DNA of 64,000 nucleotides, from positions 1,427,587 to 1,491,586 of the forward strand of contig NW_006383036.1 in the NCBI RefSeq assembly GCF_000221225.1, in the 5' to 3' direction. The first letter of the stretch is position 1; each line of letters begins with the position of its first letter. Origin of the DNA: Thermochaetoides thermophila DSM 1495. Lineage: Eukaryota > Ascomycota > Sordariomycetes > Sordariales > Chaetomiaceae. The notes under the pieces are model-generated. The model was not told where the DNA came from, ran no database searches, and was given only the letters and a program-made list of their open reading frames with translations. Positions 23,641 to 34,687 of this stretch are shown here, piece by piece. The translations under genes were made by a program, and so were the position numbers.

Positions 23641-23760
23641 CGATCCACCCAGGGGTCGAACCTGGAACCTCCTGATCACCGATCCATCATTGCCAGCCAT
23701 CTTTGGTGATGACTTGAGCAGAGACCGTAGTCAGACGCGCTGCCATTACGCCAGCGGACC
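23641..23760 (-). tRNA. tRNA-Arg(ACG) with 48-nt intron
   Basis: Reading the minus strand, 23760-23725 gives the 5' half: acceptor GGTCCGC, D-arm TGGCGTAATGGCAGCGC and anticodon stem-loop start TCTGACTACGG. Bases 23724-23677 are an intron placed just 3' of anticodon position 37, the canonical site. Bases 23676-23641 give ATCAGGAGGTT followed by a perfect 5-bp T-stem CCAGG-TTCGACC-CCTGG and acceptor strand GTGGATC with discriminator G. The acceptor stem pairs over seven positions with two G-U pairs. The spliced 72-nt form closely matches the eukaryotic Arg-ACG consensus. A TTTT Pol III terminator (23638-23635) follows two bases downstream. The anticodon call depends on the intron position. Confidence 0.87.
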
Positions 23761-24741
23761 TTGTAGATGCAGCAGGGAAGTCGGATAGACCGGCCTTTCT
23801 ATGATGGCGCAGTCATCGGCAAAAGAATCCCAGATTATGTGGTCAGGGTGCTCCACCTGGATTAGATCCACTGGTATCTCGTGGAGCCCTCGTCAACGGT
23901 TGGCAGGTAAGGTACTTCGAAAGTCAAGCGCGGTGTTTCCGGCCCTCTCCGGATGGGCAAGCTTTAATGACCCAGATTCCTCAACCGCCTAGTAACCCCA
24001 GGCCTACGAGGATAAGCAGGAAGTTTGAGTGGCTCCAAGTTGGCAACAAGCAGCGAGAGTCAATTCGGGAAAGAACATGGATGAAGCTATCATGATGAAT
24101 CTTCGTTCAACTTATGGCCTAAACTTCGAAAGACTCGCTGGACCGCTGATGGACTCTTTAGCCAGCTGCTTGAGAAACAGCAATCGGGCTCTGTGGCATC
24201 GCTGCAACTTTAGCATGTCCCAAGGTAGCTTGGACACATTACCGTAGTAAAGCAAGATGGGAGGGAGCGTCAACGCCCGCGGGAGGGTCAACAATCCCTG
24301 AACAATAAGCACAGCATCCCATCATCCAGTGTCAACACCCGCCGATTGGCACCAACCACTTTTTAAAGTAGCGCATCCTGTATGTCGTTCTGGCCGCAAA
24401 TATCTAGCTATCGTGGTCAAGAGTCGACGTGTGATCTTCGCAGGAGGATATGTGGCTGGAGAGGTTCCAAGCATACCAGAAGTACGATATATCCAAAACT
24501 TAGTGTAATCAAATCACCTGTTTGGCTTCTCTATAGCCGTGTTATACATGACCACCGTTTGCTGCAATAATCGTACACTGGATGGGATGAGACTTTCCCG
24601 ATTATGTTCAAGGTCTGTACCGCTGCCTGAAGCAGAAGATGGCGTAGGTATGAGATGTTTTCGAGGTGTCTGTGGAGTGGAAATCGCCAACTTGTTTGTT
24701 TCACTCCTTAAACAAGGAAAGTGGGAGTCCAGGTAGAGAGC
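23761..24741. other. Intergenic: upstream of tRNA / 3' flank of cmc2
   Basis: About 980 bp with only short ORFs (up to 72 codons) that show no family resemblance. No repeats or RNA genes recognised. Confidence 0.55.
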
Positions 24742-25048
24742 TTAGGAGTTCTCGTCGATTTCCTTCCACTTTGCCCGTATTCTTGCCTTCTTGTCTTCGA
24801 CACTTGTTCGGTTCGCAGTCTGACTCTTCGCCCTCTCAACCTTCAGGCAGTCGATCAGTTGTTTTTTAGTGTCGCTGCACATGCCAATTGCTTTCCATAA
24901 GAAGCCTCTAGCATGGCATTCTTCGAGGGCATTCATCAGGTCCTCGCATCCTAAAGACAGGTCAATAGCTATGACTACGGAAAAAGACTGAGGTATTGAC
25001 AATCATAGGCGTACCAATATTATCTTTTGTGTGAAGGAGGGGATGCAT
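24742..25048 (-). CDS. cmc2: COX assembly mitochondrial protein CMC2 (twin CX9C)
   Basis: Small intermembrane-space protein needed for cytochrome c oxidase assembly, imported by the Mia40 disulfide relay. The first exon, 25048-25015, is only 34 nt and encodes MHPLLHTKDNI plus one base. The intron is 24951-25014 (64 nt), and exon 2 is 24950-24742, for 80 residues in total. The twin CX9C motifs are CEDLMNALEEC and CSDTKKQLIDC, with the family signature ECHARGFLWKAIGMC between them. The C-terminal helix is Lys/Arg-rich (VEDKKARIRAKWKEID). Without the tiny first exon, the longest simple ORF would begin inside the intron, so the splice is needed to recover the conserved start. It is transcribed divergently from the prefoldin gene. 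Confidence 0.93.
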
Positions 25049-25509
25049 TGTGACAGATGGCCCTTATAAGCACAGGAAGTCAAGAAGCAAGCAGGCGGCG
25101 CTTGTGGTGGTGCTTCAGTGGGCGCAAGATGAAGGAACAAAAACGCAGACCATCACCGTTCCTTTTGGAGCCAAGTTCCGACGATCTGGGTGCCGGTCGA
25201 GCTTGGTGGGGATCCGGGACTGGGCGGATCCGCTCGAAAAGATGAAGAGCTTGGGCCAACTTTCAGGTTCTGGCTGAATCAAGAAGCAGGTTTGGTGGGG
25301 CTGGACATCAATCACCAATGGAACATGTTACCTAGCAGGGCTCAACATAGCGGGGTTTTAGTGTATAGGCAGCTCAGCTTCCACTCTCTTACCTAGGCTT
25401 AGAGGGATTATCGACACCTTTAGGCTCAAACCTCGCTTGCTCTCGAGCAGAAGTATTAATAAACGGAGGCTTGTGTCTAACAACATACCGAAGTGCTGAA
25501 CCCCTCGAC
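25049..25509. promoter_or_regulatory. Bidirectional promoter between cmc2 and pfd2
   Basis: A 461-bp spacer separates two divergent start codons, so both promoters must lie here. No distinct TATA box stands out. ORFs inside are short and lack family features. Confidence 0.6.
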
Positions 25510-26170
25510 ATGGCGACACAGTCTGCAGCAGCAAAGAGGCAACAAGGTAGGCGAGTGACGTTCAACCTTCGGCAGTTCGATGCTAACTCATCCCACAGAC
25601 CTTCAGCTGCAGTATACCACTTATAAGAACACCCTGCAGCAAATTGCCCAAAAGATTGGAGATGTTGAGCAGGAGGCTGAAGAGCACAAGTAAGAACCTA
25701 CCTGAGACTATCCCTCATTTCGAATCTCTCTGTGTGAATTTCGTTTTAACATTGCCATCTCATGATGATAATCATCATCACATTGTCCTGGCTCATCCAC
25801 ACCATGCCCTTGTCCTTCTCCCCCCCCTCCCCCCCCCTTGTCCCTTTGTCACTACCTATGATGGAGCTGTTCTAACCGTTCCACTATTTAGGCTCGTTCT
25901 TGAGACCTTGGAGCCTCTCCCAGGTGACCGCAAATGCTTTCGCATGATTAACGGCGTCCTGGTAGAAAGAACCGTTCGGGATGTGATTCCTGCCCTCCGC
26001 ACCAATGCTGAAGGGCTGAAGAAGGTCCTCGAAGACCTTGTAAAACAATATAAGGCAAAACAGGATGAACTTGAGCAGTGGAAGGTACGTCGTGGCTGGT
26101 TTTTACTTTGAATTGTCTTCGCTGACTTGGTAAACAGAAGAAAAACAATGTTCAGGTCGTGCAATCATGA
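25510..26170 (+). CDS. pfd2: Prefoldin subunit 2 (GIM4/PFD2)
   Basis: Beta-type subunit of the hexameric prefoldin chaperone that hands nascent actin and tubulin to CCT. Four exons, 25510-25546, 25599-25689, 25892-26084 and 26138-26170, join in frame to 117 residues. Introns are 52, 202 and 53 nt; the second is long for this window and carries a C-rich tract at 25827-25843. The protein starts MATQSAAAKRQQD. An N-terminal coiled-coil (LQLQYTTYKNTLQQIAQKI) leads into the beta-type core (LETLEPLPGDRKCFRMINGVL) and a C-terminal coiled-coil (LKKVLEDLVKQYKAKQDELE), as expected for the family. The first exon and last exon are 37 and 33 nt, too short to appear as ORFs. Confidence 0.93.
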
Positions 26171-29100
26171 GGGATCCAGGTCGTCTCCGTAAATAACTAC
26201 CCCATCAAGGGGACCTCCGTTGCAAAACGTGAGCAGATCTCCTATGTGTAGCCAGCATACGCACATGGAGTGTAGATTGCGAAGGTCGAGGCCGAGACAT
26301 CCTGGGCAACACGGCAATTCAACGGATGTTCAAGTCAACATATCCCCGCGTCGTTGACCAGCCTAAGCTTTTTTTCAGGGCGGGGGGATCCTTCAACATG
26401 GGTCTTGGATTGGTGTGCAGTCCTGAGCGCAACATACATCAGGTGTCTTTGAGCACACGTAGCTTTTCCCTTTTTCTGGACAGATGATACCCTATGCCCC
26501 TTTCTGACGGAGGTTGTGAAATGATGAGTTGTTCGAAATCGATGTCGGCGTGTCCTGCAGGATAGTGGCATAGTTGTGATGCCCAACCAGCAGCCGGACC
26601 AGCCGGTTGGGCTGCAATGGGATTGGCATCTGAGTCTGAGGGGCGGGGCGGCATTGCCCGCCTGGTATGAGGCTAGGGCCACGTACAGAGCATGTTCGTA
26701 AAGTCGGAACTCTTTTAATCAAATTTTACTTTCGAACCTTTTGATCCCCTTCATGCGTTGAACCAGTATTCCTGTGTTTGAGGTTAGAATTGGCATTGGT
26801 CACCCAGCACATGATCATGTTCTTTTCCTAGCCAATCCTTAATGCGCCCCCATAATTTTTTACCAATAGGGTCCGAGATGCTTTGAAAACTTCCTTATTT
26901 GGTTCTAGATAAGAAGGTTTTCTGCCAGTCAGAGTCATTCCATGGTCTTCGGCGTCCACTACACGGACGCGAGTCCTGCGAAAGATGAACAGGAACCCTG
27001 CCAACTAGCCAGGTATGCATCTCGGGATTTTCTAGCCGGTGGTCCAAACCCAACTCAAGCCAACCACCATTTCGGTCATGAGCTTGTTATGCTCCTGCTC
27101 AGCCTTACGCTACTCTTCTGCGTATCTGCTTCGATGACAGCAATTGTCGAATCACCGAAAACTAACCCCGCCAGCCTGCACCTTGCATGGTCTTGCAGGA
27201 GCCAAGAGGTGTGAATATCATTTACACCAGGCGTACTTGAAGTTTTCTACTTACACGGGGTCTCAAAAGCGAAACATATCTCTATATATCTATTTTGTTA
27301 CGCATCCTCACCGGTGTTCAAACGCATGCGTGCAATGACCTGCGTGCTGCCCCATCTTGCCTCTTTCGTCAAAGGTATGAAACTTGACGGCTTCACTGAA
27401 GTTGGCTGTATGCTTTAATAATCACCGCCCTTAGCTCGGTTGGTTAGGATGAGTTGGCAGCTTAGCTGGTGAGGCATGTTGAGACGAAGCAGCATGCGGG
27501 ATGCCTACCTACTCAGGAGGGGACATGACTTTTCAAGAGGTGCTGAAGAGGTTAAACAACTTTTTTTCCCACTACCCATGTAAAACCATGTTTGTAGCAA
27601 CCCTGCTTAGCCACAGTCCCATTGTGTATCCTCGTTTTCACAACATCCGTTCAGTACTGGTAAAAACATCCAAATGTTTTTTTTTCTGCAGGATGTAGGG
27701 CAAGATGACGGGCACATTGTTGAAGGAGAGACAAGACGAGGGCTGAGAAGCTCCATGATTTGGAAACTGGTTGATGAGCCTTCGCCTTGAAGATTTGCCA
27801 GAAACTTGGAGCTGAAACAGGGACGGCCGAGGGGAATCTACCCAAAAGGGTGTATGTGATACCACGATACGTAAGACGAAGGAAGCGTTTGAAGATCTTG
27901 TGTCAAGTTTTCAAACCTGCCTAACTCCCCCGCCAAGGGCGGCTACGGAATGGTGATGGACTTGGGAGTCGAGCGGGATTCCATCGGCCTTACACCCGAA
28001 AAGCGTGCAGGATCCAACCGCTATTCTCACTGTGCCGCCACCTGGCCCATTAACAGAGTCACGGGACCCTGATCTTTAATTGCCTTGTTATGGCATGTTT
28101 GCAGTCATGGGCTCTGTGGCATGTCTCTCACAATACAATACTTCCAGGAAAAACAAACCGCTTTCCAGAAAATGAAAAAGCTTTAGCAGTTGTGGTGTGG
28201 TAGCATGGCCCAACAACACAATGCCAAGGGTTCTCATAGCACAATCCAGCTTATCGATAAGTGATGGGTGTGACAGCGAAGGGGTGAATGTCTTGGCAAC
28301 TGCACGCGAAATCTGATTCTCCCACACCTTGTTGTGGGCCTGGTGTTGGGGACGACCCAGCCGGGGAGCTTGAGCGGAGCAAGGCCGTAGGGCACCTCCC
28401 GCGTTGTGCTTTTCATCCGACTTCTCCATCCTTCCGCCGCCAACGCTGGAACCCCACGCACGCGCGACCTGCAGCGCTCTGCATCCCAGTTTTCCATGCA
28501 TCATCACCGACCGGCCCAAGTCCAACATTAGGTTCGCCGCCAACTCAGACACCACCCACTTGCCCACTCGGCACACACACAGCACACGCAGCACAAAGAG
28601 ACGTGCCCACCTAGCCCAGCAGCTAGCAGCACACACGAAGCTGCCAGAGGTAACCCAGCTTTTTGGTGCCAGGCCAGGCCGACAGGTCGAAAGGTCGATC
28701 CAAACACTGGAGCAGAAAAACCTTGAGGCCACTCGCCAGAGAGCCCCATTTTTGGCAGTCTTCGCTGTCACCAGCACAGCGTTTCTCAGGTACGTTCGGC
28801 AGATGCTTGTACATGGATGGCATTATAGCACAGCACATCATGGGCTGTTGCGCTGCGTGTGGAGGGATTGCACCTCATTACCACATGCTGCCCTCCGTCT
28901 GCCGTGACGCAGACACTCTACAAACATGCTGTCTGAGAGACAAAGAGCCGTTTCTGACGTGACTCTGCAGAATTCTCGCAGGACCTGCCGCCCTGGGTAC
29001 GCAATTAGGGCCAGGCTGTGGCAGCACGACCAGCCAGCTGCATCCTCTTGAGCCCGCGACTCAAGGCATATTCAGCCCAGTCCTGCGCTTTCCCATCACC

Positions 29101-29836
29101 CTTGCTCTGATCGTGTCCTCTCCATCCGGGGGATAACGATCATACAATTAGTCAACCGCGGCTTCTTGTCACAGCGTTGGCTGGTGTAACCGGAGCAGAC
29201 TGGCACGGCGAAACACCACGCGCTGCGCGATCACCAAAGATCAGACTTGGCTCGGTGCTGTAGTGCCGTGACGGTGGTCCAACCCAGCAACACAAAACAC
29301 CCCAGGCAACTGTCATCAGCGTGACGAGCCGGCTGTGCTTCGCAACAAGCATCCCGGCCCGCAGCGAGGAAGTGCCATCAGCATCCCTACGGATACTCCG
29401 TACCGGAAACAACCCCACAGTCGAAACAGCACCCCCCTCCCCCCCCCCCTTTCTCTCCCGGAGTTCTTGAGCTCACTGTGGTGGATCTGCTTGCCTGTCT
29501 GCCCCGTCAAGGCCGCTGTCCTTTGGGCTCGTTCTGCCACTCTCGGGCTCCCCAGCAGCTGTCACGGCGCACCCCTTGTTTCTTTCCTCCACTCCTGTTC
29601 CCCCACTAGTCCTTGGAAGCACCAGTCACAGCCCCAAGCACGGGCAGAATAGCCAGTAGGAGTCAGCCCTGAGACGCTCAGAAGTGCAGGTTGAGGCGTC
29701 AGACGAAGAGAGGAGATACGCCCTATCATTCTGACGTGTCCAACAAGGCATTGCGTTCCCAGGCCAAGTTTGTGTTAGCTGGTCATCCAAAGAATTTATC
29801 AGGAAGCCGGCAACCGCTGCACGTAACCAGCCAAAT
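26171..29836. other. Intergenic, 3.7 kb, no gene recognised
   Basis: Contains ORFs up to 229 codons on the minus strand (28088-28777), but none shows a conserved motif or intron-exon pattern. At 27428-27452 there is a tRNA 5'-half-like string with no matching 3' half. The right end (about 29400-29836) is the promoter and leader of the HAP3 gene and has a C-run near 29432-29451. Confidence 0.55.
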
Positions 29837-30978
29837 ATGTCCGACTCCCCCCAATCCAATAACCCCAAAGACGTCGAACAAAGTGCACCGTCGGGTGACG
29901 ACGAAGCACAAATGAACGACCCCCAAGACCCACATTCCAGCGGGCTCACATACGAGTCTGGTTTCGAGGTGAAGGAGCAGGACCGCTGGTTACCCATAGC
30001 CAATGGTACGTCATTGTCCCATCCCCTCTTGCCGGAATGTTGCTTCTCCCCTTTCCTTTTTTAACCCCACTACACCTGGTTTCTTCCGCCGTGATTCGCG
30101 TGTGTGTTTGTGTGGAGGTGCCCTCCCCCCAATCTCGCCCATCGATGTTTCGCGCTTGATCGTTCGAATGGCGGCAGCGAGATATCCACATCGCGCTATT
30201 TGACTGGCGTTGTGTCTGGATAGCTCTGTTTTCCGTCCTATCAAACAGCGCGTGGCCGCGCTTGTTTCTTGTGTTTTTTTGATCATCCATGTCCGACCAG
30301 ACAACTCCCAAGACGTCTCACGCGCGTCGCTCTTCCTCATGCAGAAAAGGCAAACTCGTGGATATATACGATGCTAACATTCGCAATTTTGCACCAGTGG
30401 CTCGTATCATGAAAAATGCGCTTCCCGAAAATGCCAAGATTGCTAAGGAGGCAAAGGAATGCATGCAGGAATGCGTGAGCGAGTTCATCTCCTTCATTAC
30501 AAGTGAAGGTAAGCTGTCTTGATAATGGTGTTTATATATTTGATTGGTTGGCCCAGCAAGGCTGACTGATCATAGCATCGGAAAAATGCCACCAGGAAAA
30601 GAGAAAAACTGTCAATGGCGAGGACATCCTTTTTGCTATGAACTCACTGGGCTTTGAGAACTATGCTGAAGCTCTCAAGATCTACCTCACCAAGTACCGA
30701 GAGGTAAGAGGCTTGTTCAATGCACATCTACTTAGTAGAAGCTCGATCAAACAAGTCAACTAACTCTTCACTAGCAGCAGTCGCAGTCCAACCGGGGTGA
30801 GAATGCTCAAAATCGGCCCAATAACCAAAACTACAATGCTACTGGGGCATCAAATACCACCACTGCCCCAGGCGGCTTTAACAATGCTCAGCTTCAAGAA
30901 CAACAGACCGGTGGTGATCCCAACAACTATGGCCTCTATGGTCAACCTGACCATAACGGCACAACAACCAATTATTGA
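29837..30978 (+). CDS. hap3: CCAAT-binding factor subunit HAP3/NF-YB (HapC)
   Basis: Histone-fold subunit that pairs with HAP5 and then HAP2 to bind CCAAT promoters. Exons are 29837-30005, 30398-30508, 30576-30703 and 30775-30978, giving 203 residues. The NF-YB core spans roughly residues 50-138: EQDRWLPIANVARIMKNALP, KECMQECVSEFISFITSEAS, RKTVNGEDILFAMNSLGFENY, then LKIYLTKYRE. An acidic N-terminus and an Asn/Gln/Gly-rich C-terminus ending NGTTTNY resemble the Aspergillus HapC layout. Intron 1 is unusually long (392 nt) and contains an ATG (30289) in frame with exon 2. The last acceptor is a NAGNAG site (30772-30777), so isoforms with QQS or QS may coexist. Confidence 0.95.
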
Positions 30979-32190
30979 TTGGTCGGAAGGTCATTCAATT
31001 TGGCTAAATTGCGAGTCTACGACAACAACCATACTCCGTTCAGGACATGGCTGGCCGTTTTTACTGATCGCAGTGATGTTCGCTGTAGTTCGTTTCCACC
31101 CCTCCCCCCTTTTGTGTGTATAAGTACACGTCAGCTTAGGAATGCAGATGCTCCTGAAGGTTTGGCTCGGAGCTCTGTTTCCTGACTGGTGAAGTGTGCG
31201 TTGACAGTGGATCTGATTGCGTGGAGCATATGGATGGTAATTCAAGGATGAGATGGAATGGCATGATAAGGGTGGGTGTTTGTTTCTACTTTCTTCACTG
31301 CGCGGTCACATGGTGCATTGGGCATTTCAACTAGGTGTGCCATTCACTCTCTCCTAGGACCTAGGTTGCTATATGGATATAGGAGACAGGACTATAACTG
31401 ATGATTTCCCATCGCTTCTTGCTGCGCACCTGTGAAGTTTCCCACAGCATACAATGTTATGTTATCTCATATGGAGCCATCTCTTGACCTTTGAAGAAAA
31501 TGCTTTCTTTATCTACCAAAGAGTTACCACGGCATCCTTTCCCTTGAACGAACCCAAACTCCATTCTTCGTTTGTTCGAGTGCAGTTATGCTCAATCTTA
31601 GCCATGACGCCAGCGTCATAATCACGTGCACATCATGTGACCAACTGCAAGCCGGGTCTGCCCGACCGTCATGTAGAGTAGGCCGTGCCCCAGATGGTCT
31701 AGCCTGAATAGCCAATCAGCTGATAACACCGAAGCTTTCTCTGACCGCCTTCCCTTATTGATCAAATGGGTCCCACAGTGCACGTGCCTTCGCGAAGAGG
31801 GACGTGGATTTCGAAATTTGGTTCTGTTTTTTGCACGAAACGCCTCTCTGGTTTTCAATGCTGTGGATACCTACAGCGGCAGAAAGCTTCCAAGCAATCT
31901 CCAAGTTGTAAGCCTGGCCATATATGTTGCCTGGCTTTTCGCCATAGGGACAATCGAACGTGCTACTTTAATCGGCTTACTCCAATGAACAAATATTTCT
32001 TTCCTTTTTCCATGCGTTGGCAGATTTCCTTCTAGTCTGAGCCTGAGCAGAGTCAGCAGGACTCGCCTCAGCACTGGTGCCCATTCCCCTCCTTGCCTCA
32101 TTCCCACCTTGATTCCCCTGCTTATTGATCCATCGGCTCTCTCTACTGGCCCTCTTGCAAGCGGCAGAGACACTGCAAAGCATTATCGCC
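30979..32190. other. Intergenic: hap3 3' flank and rrn3 promoter
   Basis: 1.2 kb without conserved ORFs. It includes T-rich and CT-rich stretches just upstream of the rrn3 start (about 32000-32150). Confidence 0.55.
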
Positions 32191-34687
32191 ATGACAACCC
32201 TCACCTCAATGGCACGCGCTGCTGCCGGGCCCATCCACTCCTCCTCGCCAATCAAGCCGATCCTTCGAAAGTCAACCTCCGTCCTGGGCACGCGCTTACG
32301 ATCTGACGACTCGGATAGCGTCGATGACGACGAGCCACCAACTAAACGCCAGAAGAAGACGGTGGTATTCAACGAAGATCTAAATACAGTTAAGGAGATC
32401 AGCGGAAAGAGTTTGGAGGATGCAAAGCGTGAGGTGAAGCATGCTTTGGAGCGTCACAATCAGGGTGACGACGAAGATTACGACCATTTGAAGGAGCTGT
32501 TCGCACCAAATCCAAAACAGTCGACGCCTGACGACGATGATGGGACAAAGCCGCAGGACCTTCTTGCCTACGTCGTTGCATTAACTGGGTATGCGCCCAT
32601 GCTGGGGCGTGGATGCTCCGGTCTGATTCGCAGCATCTTGCGCTGCTCTTGGCTGGAAAGGGACGAGACATTCTCGCGCGCATACATCCAGCTGTTGGCT
32701 GCCATTTCTTCAGTCCAGGCATCGATCTTTACTCAAGTCCTTACTATGATGGTTGACAAGTTCACCGAGACACGGCATACCTCCAGCGTGCCTGGCTATG
32801 CTCCTGTCGACCCCGAGACCAAGAAGCAGTGGCTGCATGCTGGATTGAAGTACCTACTCGAACTCTTCCCAGCAGGGCAGCACATCATCTTGAACCTGAT
32901 CTCATCAAAGTTTCCTTATCCGGAAGAATCCAAGGCGACCCACATGGAGTATATTGGCCACCTCCTTCGCCTCAAGGCCACGAGGCCGGAGCTCGAGCGC
33001 GACATTATGGAGCTGATTCTTTCACGCTTAGTCAAGCTGGATGTAGAAATGACCCTGGACCTGGAGAACGACGATGACGAGATCACTCGTGCGGTGTTGC
33101 GGCAACTCGAGGCCTCCCAAACTACGAGCGATGGTGACGATGAAACCGGCGATGCAGATGACGACGATGGGAGTGACTCAGACTCCCTTCTGAGTGAAGA
33201 CGAATTGCCGGAGCAGGCAAAGCGCGTGCTCATGATCAAAAATAAGTTGGAGACCATGGACGCCATACTGGACTTGCTCTTTTCAATATATACCCCGATA
33301 TTTGAGGACCCCGATAGCCCTCAGGCGATTGAAGCTTTCCAAGATCTTCTCAGTGACTTTTCGAATGTGATTCTCCCGGTGAGTCTCCAACTATTTTCTG
33401 CTGAACTGCCAGCATAATGCTGACCAGCTGAACAGCATTTGAAGTCGCGGCATACTCAATACCTCCTATTCAAATTCGCCATGAAGTCAAACCATCTCAT
33501 GGAGATGTTCATAGGCACATTGTTCAACCTGGCGTATGTTCCCATTCAATTCCGCTGGAAATGTCGACTGGGTGTGTTAACGTCTGAGCAGCTTTGAATC
33601 AACCAGGCCGCCTGTCGTAAAACAGGCCGCAGTGTCTTACTTGGTAGGATCCATTTCCCCTGACTACAGCTCGCTAGATACTTACCGTTTGTCCAGGCAA
33701 GCTTTACTGCTCGCGGGGCTAGCGTTCAGAGCCACCAGGTTCAACTGATTGTCCAGACATTCCTTGACTACATTGATCATTACCGCGCCACCCATACGAA
33801 TTGCCGTGGCCCCGATGTCAGGCGGTACAGCCAATACTAGTAAGTCATGGACTGCTGAAACTTTTATCTAGGAAGGTTTATGATACCTTCGGGATGCTAA
33901 CTGTGTGCGTTCTGAACAGCGCCTACTTTCAGGGGCTTCTCTATGTAAGTTCTTGCTGAAGTCGGCTTAGTAGTTTACTTGTGCTGACTAGACCCTCTAG
34001 ATCTTCTGCTTCCGCTGGAGAGACCTGATCCAGCGGGACAAAGTTCCTCCGACTCTTGATTGGGACGATCCTTCTTCGTTTATTGGCAAAGATCTCCCAT
34101 GGATGCCGGGGTTAAAGTCAAGATTGCAGGCGAATATTGCCAGCAAACTCAATGTGAGCTTGTCCTCCTCCGTGCAGCCAAGATCTGTATTGACAACTAT
34201 GTCATCTCTAGCCATTGAAGTGCTGCTCCCCTGTAATCGTCGAAGAGTTTGCCCGTCTATCTCATCACCTGGGCCTTCTCTACATGTTAGTTACCCTTTC
34301 CCTTGCTCTATCGTCCTCTTGTGAGCTAATACATATCCTTTTATCTTGCACAGTTACCCACAGATCGAGAAAAACAAGTCTGTTCATCTCTCTCAGTTCT
34401 TCACGGGCAGCTATGCCACAGGCGGGGCCTTGCGTGACACGGGTCTTGAGTATGATGATGAGAGATTAACCCATCTCGAAGCGTGTTTCCCCTTTGACCC
34501 GTTCCAGCTGCCTGTCGCCAAACGGTGGTTAGATCTGCAGAACAGCTATGTCACATGGCAGCCGATGGCTGTGCTTGACCGGGATGATGACGAGGATGGA
34601 GAAGATGAAGATGAGGACGAGGAGAATGAAGGCAATGAGAGTGATGAAGGTGAAGAGGAAGATTATGAATTTGAGGATGAGGAATGA
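32191..34687 (+). CDS. rrn3: RNA polymerase I transcription initiation factor RRN3
   Basis: Rrn3/TIF-IA binds Pol I and recruits it to the rDNA promoter, linking rRNA synthesis to growth. Eight exons: 32191-33378, 33436-33533, 33592-33643, 33697-33839, 33920-33944 (25 nt), 34001-34153, 34212-34285 and 34354-34687. All introns are 53-80 nt and phases agree, giving 688 residues. Family landmarks are LLAYVVALTG, YIQLLAAISS, GLKYLLELFP, the acidic loop DADDDDGSDSDS, the HEAT-type segment KQAAVSYLASFTARG and YYAYFQGLLYIFCFRW. These are followed by FIGKDLPWMP, IVEEFARLSHHLGLLYIY, FPFDPFQLPVAKRW and SYVTWQPM. The C-terminus is an extremely acidic Asp/Glu tail (last ~35 residues). The start at 32191 is the first ATG in this frame. 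Confidence 0.95.

Noticed and set aside
27428..27452. tRNA 5'-half-like string (CCCTTAGCTCGGTTGGTTAGG)
   Set aside because: Resembles a D-arm/A box, but no B box or pairing 3' half follows within tRNA distance.
28088..28777. 229-codon minus-strand ORF between pfd2 and hap3
   Set aside because: No domain, no signal peptide and a composition like random intergenic DNA; no convincing splice partners.
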